Positions 1-5,901 are shown, counted from the stretch's first letter. The stretch: 9,628 nucleotides of DNA from Gemmatimonadota bacterium (GCA_019348265.1 JAHWJV010000100.1:1-9628), one strand, 5' to 3'. Numbers and translations: made by a program. The notes: generated by a model from the letters alone, not told the origin.

Positions 1-201
1 CGGCCGCCCCTCCAGCGACTTGTGAGCATCGTAGCCGCGGACCTCCGCGACGTTCTTCATGGTCAACCGGGACGAGTCGATCCCTTGGAGCGGCCCGATC
101 CCCGGTGTGCCGCTGGAGAGTGACGCCCAGAACTCGCCGACGTCGTGGCCGAGGGATGAGATCTGACCCATCCCCGTCACGACGACCCGGTGATTGGTCA
201 T
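1..201 (-). CDS. fabF: Beta-ketoacyl-ACP synthase II (FabF-type), N-terminal 67 residues, cut by window edge
   Basis: This family condenses malonyl-ACP with a growing acyl-ACP in cytoplasmic fatty acid (or related polyketide) synthesis. The visible N-terminus begins MTNHRVVVTGMGQISSLG, the typical start of the thiolase-fold ketosynthases (V-V-V-T-G-M-G). A GxxxFWxxLxxGxxGIxPL-like segment and a Y-D-A-H-K stretch near residues 57-61 follow. The catalytic Cys-His-His lie beyond the window. The ATG at 199-201 overlaps the stop of the upstream acyl carrier protein gene as ATGA, so the two are probably translationally coupled and share one promoter. Only about one sixth of a usual ~410-residue FabF is visible, so a dedicated secondary-metabolite or PUFA-type ketosynthase cannot be excluded. 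Confidence 0.88.
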   Translation of the reverse strand, partial: MTNHRVVVTGMGQISSLGHDVGEFWASLSSGTPGIGPLQGIDSSRLTMKNVAEVRGYDAHKSLEGRP

Positions 202-449
202 GCCGCGCCGCGCGCGTCGATCAGGGCGCGCACCCCGTCCACCAGCTCACCCACGGTCTTCGCCCTCGTCGGCGCATCTTCCGGGATCTCGATATCGAAG
301 GCGTTCTCCAGGTCGAAGATCAGGCTCATCCCGTCCAGCGAATCGAGCCCGAGCTCGTCCATCGGGGTGGCGGCGGTGATCTCCGCCGGATCCCGGTTCT
401 TGGCGGACGCGATGATCTCGATCACCTTCTGCTCGAGCGGTTCACTCAT
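198..449 (-). CDS. acpP: Acyl carrier protein
   Basis: An 83-residue acidic protein that carries acyl intermediates on a 4'-phosphopantetheine arm in the cytoplasm. The attachment motif is L-G-L-D-S-L-D with Ser37, followed by an acidic helix (DLENAFDIEIPEDAP) and the C-terminal helix expected of ACPs; length matches the family (~77-85). I chose the ATG at 447-449 because a promoter lies at 537-565; a longer open frame running up to 617 would start upstream of that promoter and has no ACP-like residues. No clear Shine-Dalgarno precedes the start. The stop overlaps the start of the fabF-type gene (ATGA), giving an acp-ketosynthase pair. It could be the housekeeping ACP or one dedicated to this ketosynthase; the extra residues after the last helix do not decide it. 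Confidence 0.93.
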   Translation of the reverse strand: MSEPLEQKVIEIIASAKNRDPAEITAATPMDELGLDSLDGMSLIFDLENAFDIEIPEDAPTRAKTVGELVDGVRALIDARGAA

Positions 450-536
450 GGCTCTGTGAGGGGGCGGTGAATGGAGCGAAGTGCGGCTCCTGCAATTCGT
501 TGTGAGCGCGGCGCCGGCGAGGGGCACGGCCCGTGG

Positions 537-565
537 ATAGTACCCTGGGCTATCGGGGGAGTCAA
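537..565 (-). promoter_or_regulatory. Sigma70-type promoter of the acp-fabF pair
   Basis: Read on the minus strand: TTGACT (560-565), a 17-base spacer, then TACTAT (537-542), close to consensus in both boxes with ideal spacing. Transcription would start near 530, leaving a leader of about 80 bases. The spacer reads CCCCCGATAGCCCAGGG, and a GATAG/CTATC dyad (536-540 and 550-554) flanks CCCTGGG across the -10 edge, so a repressor could bind here. A near copy of the spacer (14 of 16 bases) occurs upstream of the FKBP gene at 4821-4836. Confidence 0.68.
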
Positions 566-574
566 GTCGGCCGG

Positions 575-594
575 ACCCCGCCGCGACGCGGGGT
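575..594. repeat. Perfect 7-bp inverted repeat in the divergent intergenic region
   Basis: ACCCCGC (575-581) and GCGGGGT (588-594) form a perfect stem with a 6-base loop. It lies just upstream of the acp -35 box, between the divergent acp and serine hydrolase promoters. There is no T-run after it, so it is more likely an operator-like dyad or a GC-rich coincidence than a terminator. Confidence 0.35.
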
Positions 595-602
595 TCTGGG
601 CG

Positions 603-631
603 TTGGAACGGGATCATCTGGCGTCAAACAT
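603..631 (+). promoter_or_regulatory. Weak candidate promoter of the serine hydrolase cassette
   Basis: TTGGAA (603-608), a 17-base spacer and AAACAT (626-631) make the best plus-strand promoter-like match before 698. The -10 box matches consensus at three of six positions, including the key second A and last T. A transcript from it would carry a perfect 12-base palindrome, GGGCCGCGGCCC (642-653), in its leader, which could fold or act as an operator. The rest of 450-697 contains no other gene that I can support. Confidence 0.3.
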
Positions 632-697
632 GCATCGGGAGGGGCCGCGGCCCGGCGGGGTTCGGGGCCGGGATTCCATTGCTGATCGGGAAACTGC

Positions 698-1546
698 ATG
701 GGCGCGGAGCGCGCGGAGGAGTTGAGGGGGCGGATCGATTCGTTGGCAGAGGCGGCAGGGGCGCGGCGCGTCGCCGCCGCCTTTCACGACTATGAGAGTG
801 GGGACCTCTGGGACATTCGCGGGGACGAGTGGTTCCACGCGGCGAGCACGATCAAGGTGCCCGTGCTCGTGGGGGTATTCGCCGCCGTCGAGGACCACGA
901 CCTCACGATCGATTCGCGGGTGCACGTGCGGAACCAGTTCTACAGCGTCGTGGACGGCGCACCCTATCGGATCGACTCGAGCCGCGACGCCAACTCGGAG
1001 GTGCACAGCACGATCGGGAAGACGATGAAGCTGTCGCGGCTGGCGCATCACATGATCGTGACGAGCAGCAATCTCGCCACGAACCTGCTGATCGACGCCG
1101 TCGGCCTGGACCGGGTACAGCGGACGCTGGACCAGCTGGGGATCGAGGGTGTGGAGCTGCGCCGGGGTGTCGAGGACGAGCGGGCGTACGAGGAAGGGAT
1201 CATCAACCGGGTGACCGCGAACGGGCTGGTCCAGGTCCTACGGTTGATCGAGGAGAAGCAGGCGATCTCGGCGGAGGCATGCGAGCGGATGCTGGAGATC
1301 CTGCACGACCAGGAGTTCCGCTCCGGGATCCCCGCCGGTCTGCCGGACGACGCGCGGGTGGCGAACAAGACCGGGGAGATCTCGACCGTCGCTCACGATA
1401 CCGGCCTGGTGTACCTGAAAGGTCGCAAGCCCTACTCGCTGGCCATCCTGACGGAATGGGACGCGGGGAAGACGTCGGGCCGGCGCGACACGCTGGCGAA
1501 GATCTCACGCGCGGTTTACGAGCACCTGACGGGTACGAATGGGTAG
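698..1546 (+). CDS. Class A beta-lactamase-fold serine hydrolase without export signal
   Basis: A 282-residue member of the penicillin-binding/class A beta-lactamase superfamily. All three family motifs are present in order: S50-T-I-K53 (nucleophile and general base), S123-S-N125 (the SDN box) and K224-T-G226. The omega-loop Glu of true class A beta-lactamases is not obvious; E159 or E161 are the only candidates, so a DD-peptidase, esterase or amidase activity is as likely as beta-lactam hydrolysis. There is no signal peptide: an in-frame TGA at 683 blocks any N-terminal extension and the protein opens MGAERAEELRGRI, so it should be cytoplasmic, unusual for this fold. It is first in a cassette and overlaps the next gene by 8 bases. 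Family assignment is firm; substrate is unknown. Confidence 0.88.
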   Translation: MGAERAEELRGRIDSLAEAAGARRVAAAFHDYESGDLWDIRGDEWFHAASTIKVPVLVGVFAAVEDHDLTIDSRVHVRNQFYSVVDGAPYRIDSSRDANSEVHSTIGKTMKLSRLAHHMIVTSSNLATNLLIDAVGLDRVQRTLDQLGIEGVELRRGVEDERAYEEGIINRVTANGLVQVLRLIEEKQAISAEACERMLEILHDQEFRSGIPAGLPDDARVANKTGEISTVAHDTGLVYLKGRKPYSLAILTEWDAGKTSGRRDTLAKISRAVYEHLTGTNG

Positions 1547-2156
1547 CCAGCCCTCCCTATCGCTCCGTCTGGTGGACGGCCTGACGCTGGCCGAGCCGCT
1601 CAGGGCGGCGCTACGGCCCGCGGGCTTCATGTACGATCGCGAGGGGCGCGCCCGAAGGCTGCCGCGCTACTTCTACGAGGTGCCATCCTGGGATGCGGCG
1701 CTCGCGACAGAGCTCACGCCGCACTTCGGGCTCTGGGAGCTGCTGGACGTGGATTTCCGCGAGGCGGAGGCGATGCGCATTTTCCCGCGCTACGTCCCAT
1801 GCGCGATCGTGCTCCTGGCCACGCACCTCGAAGTGCTGAGGGAGAAGGTGGGGACGGTGGTCCGGGTCGCCGCGAACGGGGGGTACCGCTCGCCGGCGCA
1901 CAAGCTGAGCAACGCGGCCTCCACGCACAGCTGGGGCACCGCGGCGAACATCTACCGGATCGGCGAGGAGATGATGGATTCCCAGGACCGGATCGACAAA
2001 TACAGTCGGCTTGCGAGGGAGGTGCTCCCGGGGATCTGGTCGCGGCCGTACGGGCCGGGGTCCGGGTTCGCGTTCGACCACGTCCACCTCGACCTGGGTT
2101 ACGCCACGGTGGTACCGCACGACGCCCCGAGTGAGGGGGAGGAGGAGCAACGGTGA
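1539..2156 (+). CDS. Peptidase M15-like protein (D-Ala-D-Ala carboxypeptidase fold) with Asp-to-Asn zinc ligand change
   Basis: A 205-residue protein whose second half matches the M15/hedgehog-type zinc peptidases that cut D-Ala-D-Ala peptides. Visible landmarks are N-G-G-Y-R117-S (the substrate-binding Arg strand), S-T-H130-S-W-G-T-A-A-N137 (equivalent to HxxGxAxD), and F-D-H181-V-H183-L-D-L-G near the C-terminus (equivalent to the HxD zinc/base motif). The second zinc ligand, normally Asp, is Asn137, so catalysis may be altered or lost. Residues 1-100 are not recognised; they hold aromatic and Arg-rich segments (RRLPRYFYEVPSWDA). No signal peptide or lipobox is visible. It starts 8 bases inside the serine hydrolase gene and ends in a GTGA overlap with the ligase gene, implying coupled translation of all three. 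Confidence 0.72.
   Translation: MGSQPSLSLRLVDGLTLAEPLRAALRPAGFMYDREGRARRLPRYFYEVPSWDAALATELTPHFGLWELLDVDFREAEAMRIFPRYVPCAIVLLATHLEVLREKVGTVVRVAANGGYRSPAHKLSNAASTHSWGTAANIYRIGEEMMDSQDRIDKYSRLAREVLPGIWSRPYGPGSGFAFDHVHLDLGYATVVPHDAPSEGEEEQR
2141..2155 (+). promoter_or_regulatory. Strong Shine-Dalgarno fixing the GTG start of the ligase gene
   Basis: GGAGGAG (2141-2147) lies five bases before GTG at 2153-2155, inside the 3' end of the M15-like gene. The GTG overlaps that gene's TGA as GTGA. This supports GTG as the real start and a cassette translated as a unit. Confidence 0.7.
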
Positions 2157-3376
2157 CGGCGACGGCGAAGGCGGGCGGAAAACAGTCAATCGAGAGCGGC
2201 ACCGCGAGGCTGCAACTGGCGGCGATCGGGATGGAATCCGAGTTCTCGCTGGTGGTGGATGGCAAGCAGGTCAAGCCCGAGCAGGTGTTCGGCGACCCGC
2301 GGGCCTTCCTCGGCGGAGACCTGATGCACCGGATCGGCACCTCTTACCACCTGCCGACGGGCGGCGCCGTATACTTCGACACGGGCGTGATCGAGGTCGC
2401 GACGCCTGTTATCGAGATCCGGCCGGGGTGTGCCGCCCGCGCGGGCCGCTCCCTCTGGGAAGGGATTCTCGAGGTGCGCGAGGCGCTGGACGAGTGGGAG
2501 CTGAAGACCGGCCACGAGGCGCGGCTGGTCGGCTTCAGCTCGCACTACAACATCTCCTTCGAGCTCCCGCGCCACATGCAGGGAAGCTCGCGAACCGTCG
2601 GAAAGCTCGCGCTGCTGCTCTCCTACATCCTGCCCGTCCCGGTCATGCTCCTCGCGGCGAACCGCAGGTCGACCGGGATCGGCGTGCGCCCACGCGGGGA
2701 GCGGATCGAGATCACGGCCGACTTCACCCCGAGCCCGTCGCTGATGGTCGCCACCGCTACGCTGATCACGGGCGTCGTCCGGGAGGTGATGACCTGGGAG
2801 TCGTTCGAGCTCGACATGCTCGAGAGCCACGGCCTCCCGGTTATCGAAGGCTACCGCCCGATCCCGCACACCTCGCGCAAAGGCTGGCTGGCGCACGTCA
2901 CCACCTATCCCGAGAACCCGTTCGACTCGGATGTCGACCAGGACACGTGGATCACCCGGGCGGGCGACCGGATGAGCCTCCGCGACATCGCGGGGAGGAT
3001 CGTCAAGCACTTCTGGAAGCCGATCCGCCGCATCTCGGATCCCTTCACCTTCCGGTTGATCGGCTCGGTGATCCGCGGCCGCGCGCCCTCGCTCCTGGAC
3101 CTGGAGGACCGGCCCCCGGAATACGAGGACGTGGGTCGCCTCTGCACCTGGGACAACCTCTTTCCCGAGCGCCAGCTCTCGCGGTCGCTGTACGAGCGCG
3201 TGCTCATCCGGGCAATCTCGGGTCAGAAGCTGCGCATGCACGGGCGCCACTATACGCCGATTCGCATGCGCGGCTGGGCAGAGGTGGTCTTCCGGCGCGA
3301 CGACACCGGGACACGGCACGTTTTCCCGATCGACTACCTGATCCGGCACCTCCGGGATTGGGAGCGCGGGGGTTAG
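2153..3376 (+). CDS. Glutamine-synthetase-fold carboxylate-amine ligase, PafA/Dop-like
   Basis: A 407-residue protein with the layout of the Pup ligase/depupylase (PafA/Dop) branch of glutamine-synthetase-fold enzymes. G26-M-E28-S-E30-F corresponds to the GIETEF metal-binding strand. G-G-A-V-Y-F-D76-T-G-V-I-E81-V-A-T-P corresponds to the YxDxxxxPEYxTPE strand carrying the catalytic Asp. S-S-H131-Y-N133-I-S-F resembles the CHENY strand, and R-P-R181-G-E-R-I-E followed by D-F-T-P-S-P-S-L-M-V-A-T resembles the later nucleotide-binding strand. PafA joins Pup's C-terminal Glu to lysines using ATP; Dop reverses or deamidates. No Pup-like small gene (ending GGE or GGQ) is in the window, so the partner is unknown. 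About 80-100 residues shorter than PafA/Dop. Last gene of the cassette; its stop overlaps that of convergent mpl by 4 bases. A GCS2-type ligase is the main alternative. Confidence 0.7.
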   Translation: MTATAKAGGKQSIESGTARLQLAAIGMESEFSLVVDGKQVKPEQVFGDPRAFLGGDLMHRIGTSYHLPTGGAVYFDTGVIEVATPVIEIRPGCAARAGRSLWEGILEVREALDEWELKTGHEARLVGFSSHYNISFELPRHMQGSSRTVGKLALLLSYILPVPVMLLAANRRSTGIGVRPRGERIEITADFTPSPSLMVATATLITGVVREVMTWESFELDMLESHGLPVIEGYRPIPHTSRKGWLAHVTTYPENPFDSDVDQDTWITRAGDRMSLRDIAGRIVKHFWKPIRRISDPFTFRLIGSVIRGRAPSLLDLEDRPPEYEDVGRLCTWDNLFPERQLSRSLYERVLIRAISGQKLRMHGRHYTPIRMRGWAEVVFRRDDTGTRHVFPIDYLIRHLRDWERGG

Positions 3377-4797
3377 TCCGCCAGCGCGTCGAGCAGCTTC
3401 TGGTGAATCCCGCCGAAGCCGCCGTTGGACATGATCAGCACCACTTCGCCGCCCTTGAGATCGCCCGCGAGGCGGCTGACGATGTCGTCCACGACGGGGA
3501 TGTAGTCGGCGCGCTTGCCGCCGGCGCGGAGCGCCTCGACCATCTCCGCGGGGTTCATCGCGATCTCATCCGTGTAGCGGTCGGGGCGGGCGAGCCCGGC
3601 GAGCACCACCTGCTGCGCGGCGTCGAACGACTCCACGTACGCGTCCTGGAATTCGCGGCGCTGCGCGGTGTAGCTCCGCGGCTCGAAGACCGCGACGATC
3701 GGGCGCTCGCCGTAACGCTGGTGCGCCGCGTCGAGGGTCTCCCGGACGGCGGTGGGGTGATGGGCGAAGTCGTCGATCACGGTCACGCCGCGCGCTTCCC
3801 CGCGCACCTCCATGCGGCGGCGCACGCTGCGGAAGGTGCGCAGCCCTTCGATCACCCCCGCCCGGTTGGCGCCGACCGACTCGCAGGCCGCGATTGCCGC
3901 GAGACAGTTCCGCACGTTGAAGGCGCCGGCGAGCGGCGTCTCCACCTCGCCCCAGAGGTCGCCATCGTGCAGAACGGTGAAGCAGGTGGTCTCCGTCCCG
4001 AAGACGACATTATCCGCCCGCCAGCGCGGGTGCTCCCCGTCGGCGCCGCCGTAGCCGAACGACTCGAGCTTCGAGAACGTCGCGGGCGCCAGCTCACGCG
4101 CCAGCGGCGAGTCCCACCCGGCCACCAGCGTTCCATTCCCCGGGATCAGGTTGATGAAGCGCGCGAAGGCGAACTTGTACGCCTCCTCGTCGCGGTAGAT
4201 GTCGGCGTGATCGAACTCGATGTTGTTGACGATGGCGGTATCCGGGAGGTAGTGCCACATCTTCGGCCCCTTGTCGAAGTAGGCCGTATCGTACTCGTCC
4301 GACTCGATGACGAAGTACCTGGAGTCGGTCAGCCGGAAGGACAGGCCGAAGTTCTCGGCGATGCCGCCGATCAGAAAGGACGGGTTCAAGCCGGCGCTCT
4401 CCAGCAGCCACGCGAGGATCGAGGTGGTGGTCGTCTTCCCGTGCGTCCCCGCGACAGCGAGCGAGTAACGGCCGCGGAGCAGCTCCTCCTTGATCACCGC
4501 CGCGGCCGACGTGTAAGGCAGCTTCTCGTTCAGCACCGCCTCCAGCTCCGCGTTCCCGCGTGAGATCGCGTTCCCCACCACGACGACGTCCGGCCTCGGC
4601 TGCAGGTTCGCCTCGCCATAGCCTTCCGCGTAGCGGATCCCCAGCTCCTGCAGCTGGGTAGACATGGGTGGGTAGACGTTCTCGTCCGACCCGGTGACCT
4701 GATGGCCGGCCGCCCGGAGAAGTCCGGCCAGGGAGGCCATCGCCGTGCCGCCGATGCCGATCAGGTGATAGTGGCGGGGGGTGGAGCGCTGCGTCAT
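3373..4797 (-). CDS. mpl: UDP-N-acetylmuramate:L-alanyl-gamma-D-glutamyl-meso-diaminopimelate ligase
   Basis: Mpl attaches recycled murein tripeptide to UDP-MurNAc in the cytoplasm with ATP, bypassing MurC/D/E. The 474-residue product shows the Mur-ligase order: N-terminal H-L-I-G-I-G-G-T-A-M-A-S-L nucleotide-sugar domain, A-G-T-H-G-K-T-T-T-T ATP loop, F-V-I-E-S-D-E-Y-D-T-A-Y-F-D-K (typical of Mpl rather than MurC), N-N-I-E-F-D-H-A-D metal site, and the C-terminal D-D-F-A-H-H-P-T-A and F-E-P-R-S motifs. Length is close to E. coli Mpl (457). I chose ATG at 4795-4797, directly before the conserved HYHLIGIGG; an upstream ATG at 4845 adds 16 unconserved residues. Its stop overlaps that of the convergent ligase gene (shared TTAG). 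No strong Shine-Dalgarno. MurC is the alternative, but the S-D-E-Y-D-T signature argues against it. Confidence 0.94.
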   Translation of the reverse strand: MTQRSTPRHYHLIGIGGTAMASLAGLLRAAGHQVTGSDENVYPPMSTQLQELGIRYAEGYGEANLQPRPDVVVVGNAISRGNAELEAVLNEKLPYTSAAAVIKEELLRGRYSLAVAGTHGKTTTTSILAWLLESAGLNPSFLIGGIAENFGLSFRLTDSRYFVIESDEYDTAYFDKGPKMWHYLPDTAIVNNIEFDHADIYRDEEAYKFAFARFINLIPGNGTLVAGWDSPLARELAPATFSKLESFGYGGADGEHPRWRADNVVFGTETTCFTVLHDGDLWGEVETPLAGAFNVRNCLAAIAACESVGANRAGVIEGLRTFRSVRRRMEVRGEARGVTVIDDFAHHPTAVRETLDAAHQRYGERPIVAVFEPRSYTAQRREFQDAYVESFDAAQQVVLAGLARPDRYTDEIAMNPAEMVEALRAGGKRADYIPVVDDIVSRLAGDLKGGEVVLIMSNGGFGGIHQKLLDALAD

Positions 4798-4820
4798 CGT
4801 CGAACTCGTGAAGGTGTGGG

Positions 4821-4836
4821 CCCCGATAGCTCGGGG
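4821..4836. promoter_or_regulatory. Perfect 6-bp inverted repeat, candidate operator between mpl and the FKBP gene
   Basis: CCCCGA, four bases TAGC, then TCGGGG form a perfect dyad in the 106-base divergent region. Its sequence matches 14 of 16 bases of the spacer of the acp promoter (minus strand, 543-558), sharing the run CCCCGATAGC. A shared transcription factor site is possible; nothing here identifies the factor. Confidence 0.4.
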
Positions 4837-4848
4837 GGCGTGCATTGC

Positions 4849-4856
4849 AGTATATT
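4849..4856. promoter_or_regulatory. AT-rich back-to-back -10 core for mpl (minus) and FKBP gene (plus)
   Basis: AGTATATT is the only AT-rich patch in the intergenic region. It offers TATACT on the minus strand (about 50 bases before the mpl ATG) and TATATT on the plus strand (about 48 bases before the FKBP ATG). No convincing -35 box stands at 16-18 bases on either side, so the call rests on position and the -10 hexamers only. Confidence 0.35.
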
Positions 4857-4903
4857 GGCCAGTCCGGATCGCGCAGGCAAACCATCCTCAGGTGTGCGAC
4901 ACG

Positions 4904-5389
4904 ATGTTCAAGCGAATTCTACTTGCGGCCGGCGCAAGCGCCGTCCTTCTGACTGGCGCCTGCAGTAGCGGGACTGAGCCGGACGACGGCTGCACTGAGC
5001 TCTTCAACACCAGGGAATCGAGCCGTGGCGACACGATCGTCACCACGACGGGGCTTCGCTACATCGACCTGGTGCAGGGCACCGGTGCAACGGTGGTGAG
5101 CTGTCGGCGCGTACTCGTGTATTACCGCGGCATCTTGGCCGCGGATAACACGGAGTTCGCGCCGCGGGCCCTGCTCAATCCGCCGTTCGCTCCCGGGCGC
5201 AACGAGGTCATCGATGGCTTCGAGCAGGGCGTGATCGGGATGCGCGTCGGCGGAAAGCGCCGGCTCATCATCCCGCCGTCACTCGGTTACGGGAGCACGC
5301 CACGCACGAACCCGAACACCGGCGCGGTCGTAATCCCGGCGAACTCGACGCTGATCTTCGACATCGAGGCGCAGGCGGTGGAGCAGTAG
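4904..5389 (+). CDS. FKBP-type peptidyl-prolyl cis-trans isomerase, lipoprotein
   Basis: A 161-residue envelope lipoprotein that should catalyse prolyl isomerisation during protein folding outside the cytoplasm. Residues 1-20 are a lipoprotein signal (MFKRILLAAGASAVLLTGAC) with lipobox L-T-G-A-C20. The FKBP domain spans about 50-158: G-L-R-Y, the Y-R-G-I-L strand, V-I-D-G-F-E-Q-G-V-I-G-M-R-V-G-G-K-R, I-I-P-P-S-L-G-Y-G and I-P-A-N-S-T-L-I-F-D-I. Two pocket residues depart from the classical set: the Trp of G-W-E is Phe106, and the Asp after the pocket Phe85 is Ala86, so activity may be reduced. Cys30 and Cys67 could form a disulfide. The ATG at 4904 is chosen because the lipobox then sits at the normal distance; an open extension to 4781 has no signal character. 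Confidence 0.9.
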   Translation: MFKRILLAAGASAVLLTGACSSGTEPDDGCTELFNTRESSRGDTIVTTTGLRYIDLVQGTGATVVSCRRVLVYYRGILAADNTEFAPRALLNPPFAPGRNEVIDGFEQGVIGMRVGGKRRLIIPPSLGYGSTPRTNPNTGAVVIPANSTLIFDIEAQAVEQ

Positions 5390-5406
5390 CCCTCGGCGCG
5401 ATTTCT

Positions 5407-5449
5407 GCCCCTCCGCGGAAGCGAGAAGAACCATGCATCCCGGAGGGGC
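5407..5449 (+). promoter_or_regulatory. Inverted repeat able to sequester the arfB ribosome binding site
   Basis: GCCCCTCCG (5407-5415) and CGGAGGGGC (5441-5449) are perfect 9-base complements separated by 25 bases. The 3' arm contains the GGAGG that serves the arfB TTG start at 5452-5454 (five-base spacing), so in RNA the stem would mask it. It lies in the 62-base gap after the FKBP gene. A role in keeping ArfB low is inferred from position. It lacks a T-run, so it is not a standard terminator. Confidence 0.55.
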
Positions 5450-5451
5450 CG

Positions 5452-5886
5452 TTGAGCGAGCCGACAGTGTTGACGATCACCGATGACCTGTTCATCCCCC
5501 GCGCCGAGCTGACCTACCGGGCCTCGCGCTCTGGCGGTCCGGGCGGGCAGCACGTAAACACCTCGTCGACCCGCGTCGAGCTGGTGTGGAATGTCGCGAG
5601 CTCGCCGAGCCTGACGGAGGCACAACGGGGCTTGATCCAGGAGAAGCTCGCCAACCGCATCAACGCGGAGGGCGAGCTTCAACTCGTCGGGGGAGAGAGC
5701 CGGAGCCAGTTCCAGAACAAGGAGGGCGTCACCGACCGTTTCGTCGAGCTCCTCCGCGAAGCGCTGCACGTACCCAAGCCTCGCCGGAAGACCCGCCCCT
5801 CGCGCGCCTCCAAGGAGGAGCGCCTCCAGTCCAAAAAGCGCCGCTCCGAGACCAAGAAAATGCGGGGACCCGTGGGATTGGAGTGA
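5452..5886 (+). CDS. arfB: Peptidyl-tRNA hydrolase ArfB (YaeJ), alternative ribosome rescue factor
   Basis: ArfB enters stalled ribosomes lacking a codon in the A site and hydrolyses the peptidyl-tRNA. The 144-residue product carries the release-factor catalytic loop S-G-G-P-G-G-Q33-H-V-N-T-S-S-T-R-V-E-L near its start. The region around 95-105 reads E-A-L-H-V-P-K-P-R, and the C-terminus is a Lys/Arg-rich tail (about 107-140) of the type that lies in the mRNA channel. Size matches E. coli ArfB (140). The start is TTG at 5452, supported by GGAGG five bases upstream; the ATG at 5433 is out of frame. Downstream it converges on the zapE-like gene with an 11-base gap. Residues 1-23 and the missing codon-recognition domain rule out a full-length RF1/RF2. 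Confidence 0.94.
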   Translation: MSEPTVLTITDDLFIPRAELTYRASRSGGPGGQHVNTSSTRVELVWNVASSPSLTEAQRGLIQEKLANRINAEGELQLVGGESRSQFQNKEGVTDRFVELLREALHVPKPRRKTRPSRASKEERLQSKKRRSETKKMRGPVGLE

Positions 5887-5901
5887 AAATCTGGATTTCA
5901 C
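5883..5901. repeat. Inverted repeat spanning the two convergent stop codons of arfB and the ZapE gene
   Basis: GTGAAA (5883-5888) and TTTCAC (5896-5901) form a 6-bp stem with a 7-base loop; each arm holds one gene's TGA. It could act as a weak bidirectional terminator, but it is AT-rich and lacks a proper T-run on either side, so the function is doubtful. Confidence 0.3.

Noticed and set aside
450..617. 56-residue N-terminal extension of the acyl carrier protein
   Set aside because: It would start upstream of a good promoter at 537-565 and has no ACP homology; the ATG at 449 gives a normal ACP.
698..1546. Acquired antibiotic-resistance beta-lactamase
   Set aside because: No signal peptide, no clear omega-loop Glu, no mobile element nearby, and base use like its neighbours; it belongs to the overlapping cassette.
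2153..3376. Canonical pupylation locus
   Set aside because: No Pup-like small gene, proteasome subunits or Mpa/ARC ATPase are present in any frame near the ligase.
2011..4563. An 850-codon plus-strand open frame
   Set aside because: It runs out of frame over the ligase gene and antisense to mpl, both of which have clear family motifs. Its Arg/Gly/Pro-rich translation is a GC-rich shadow.
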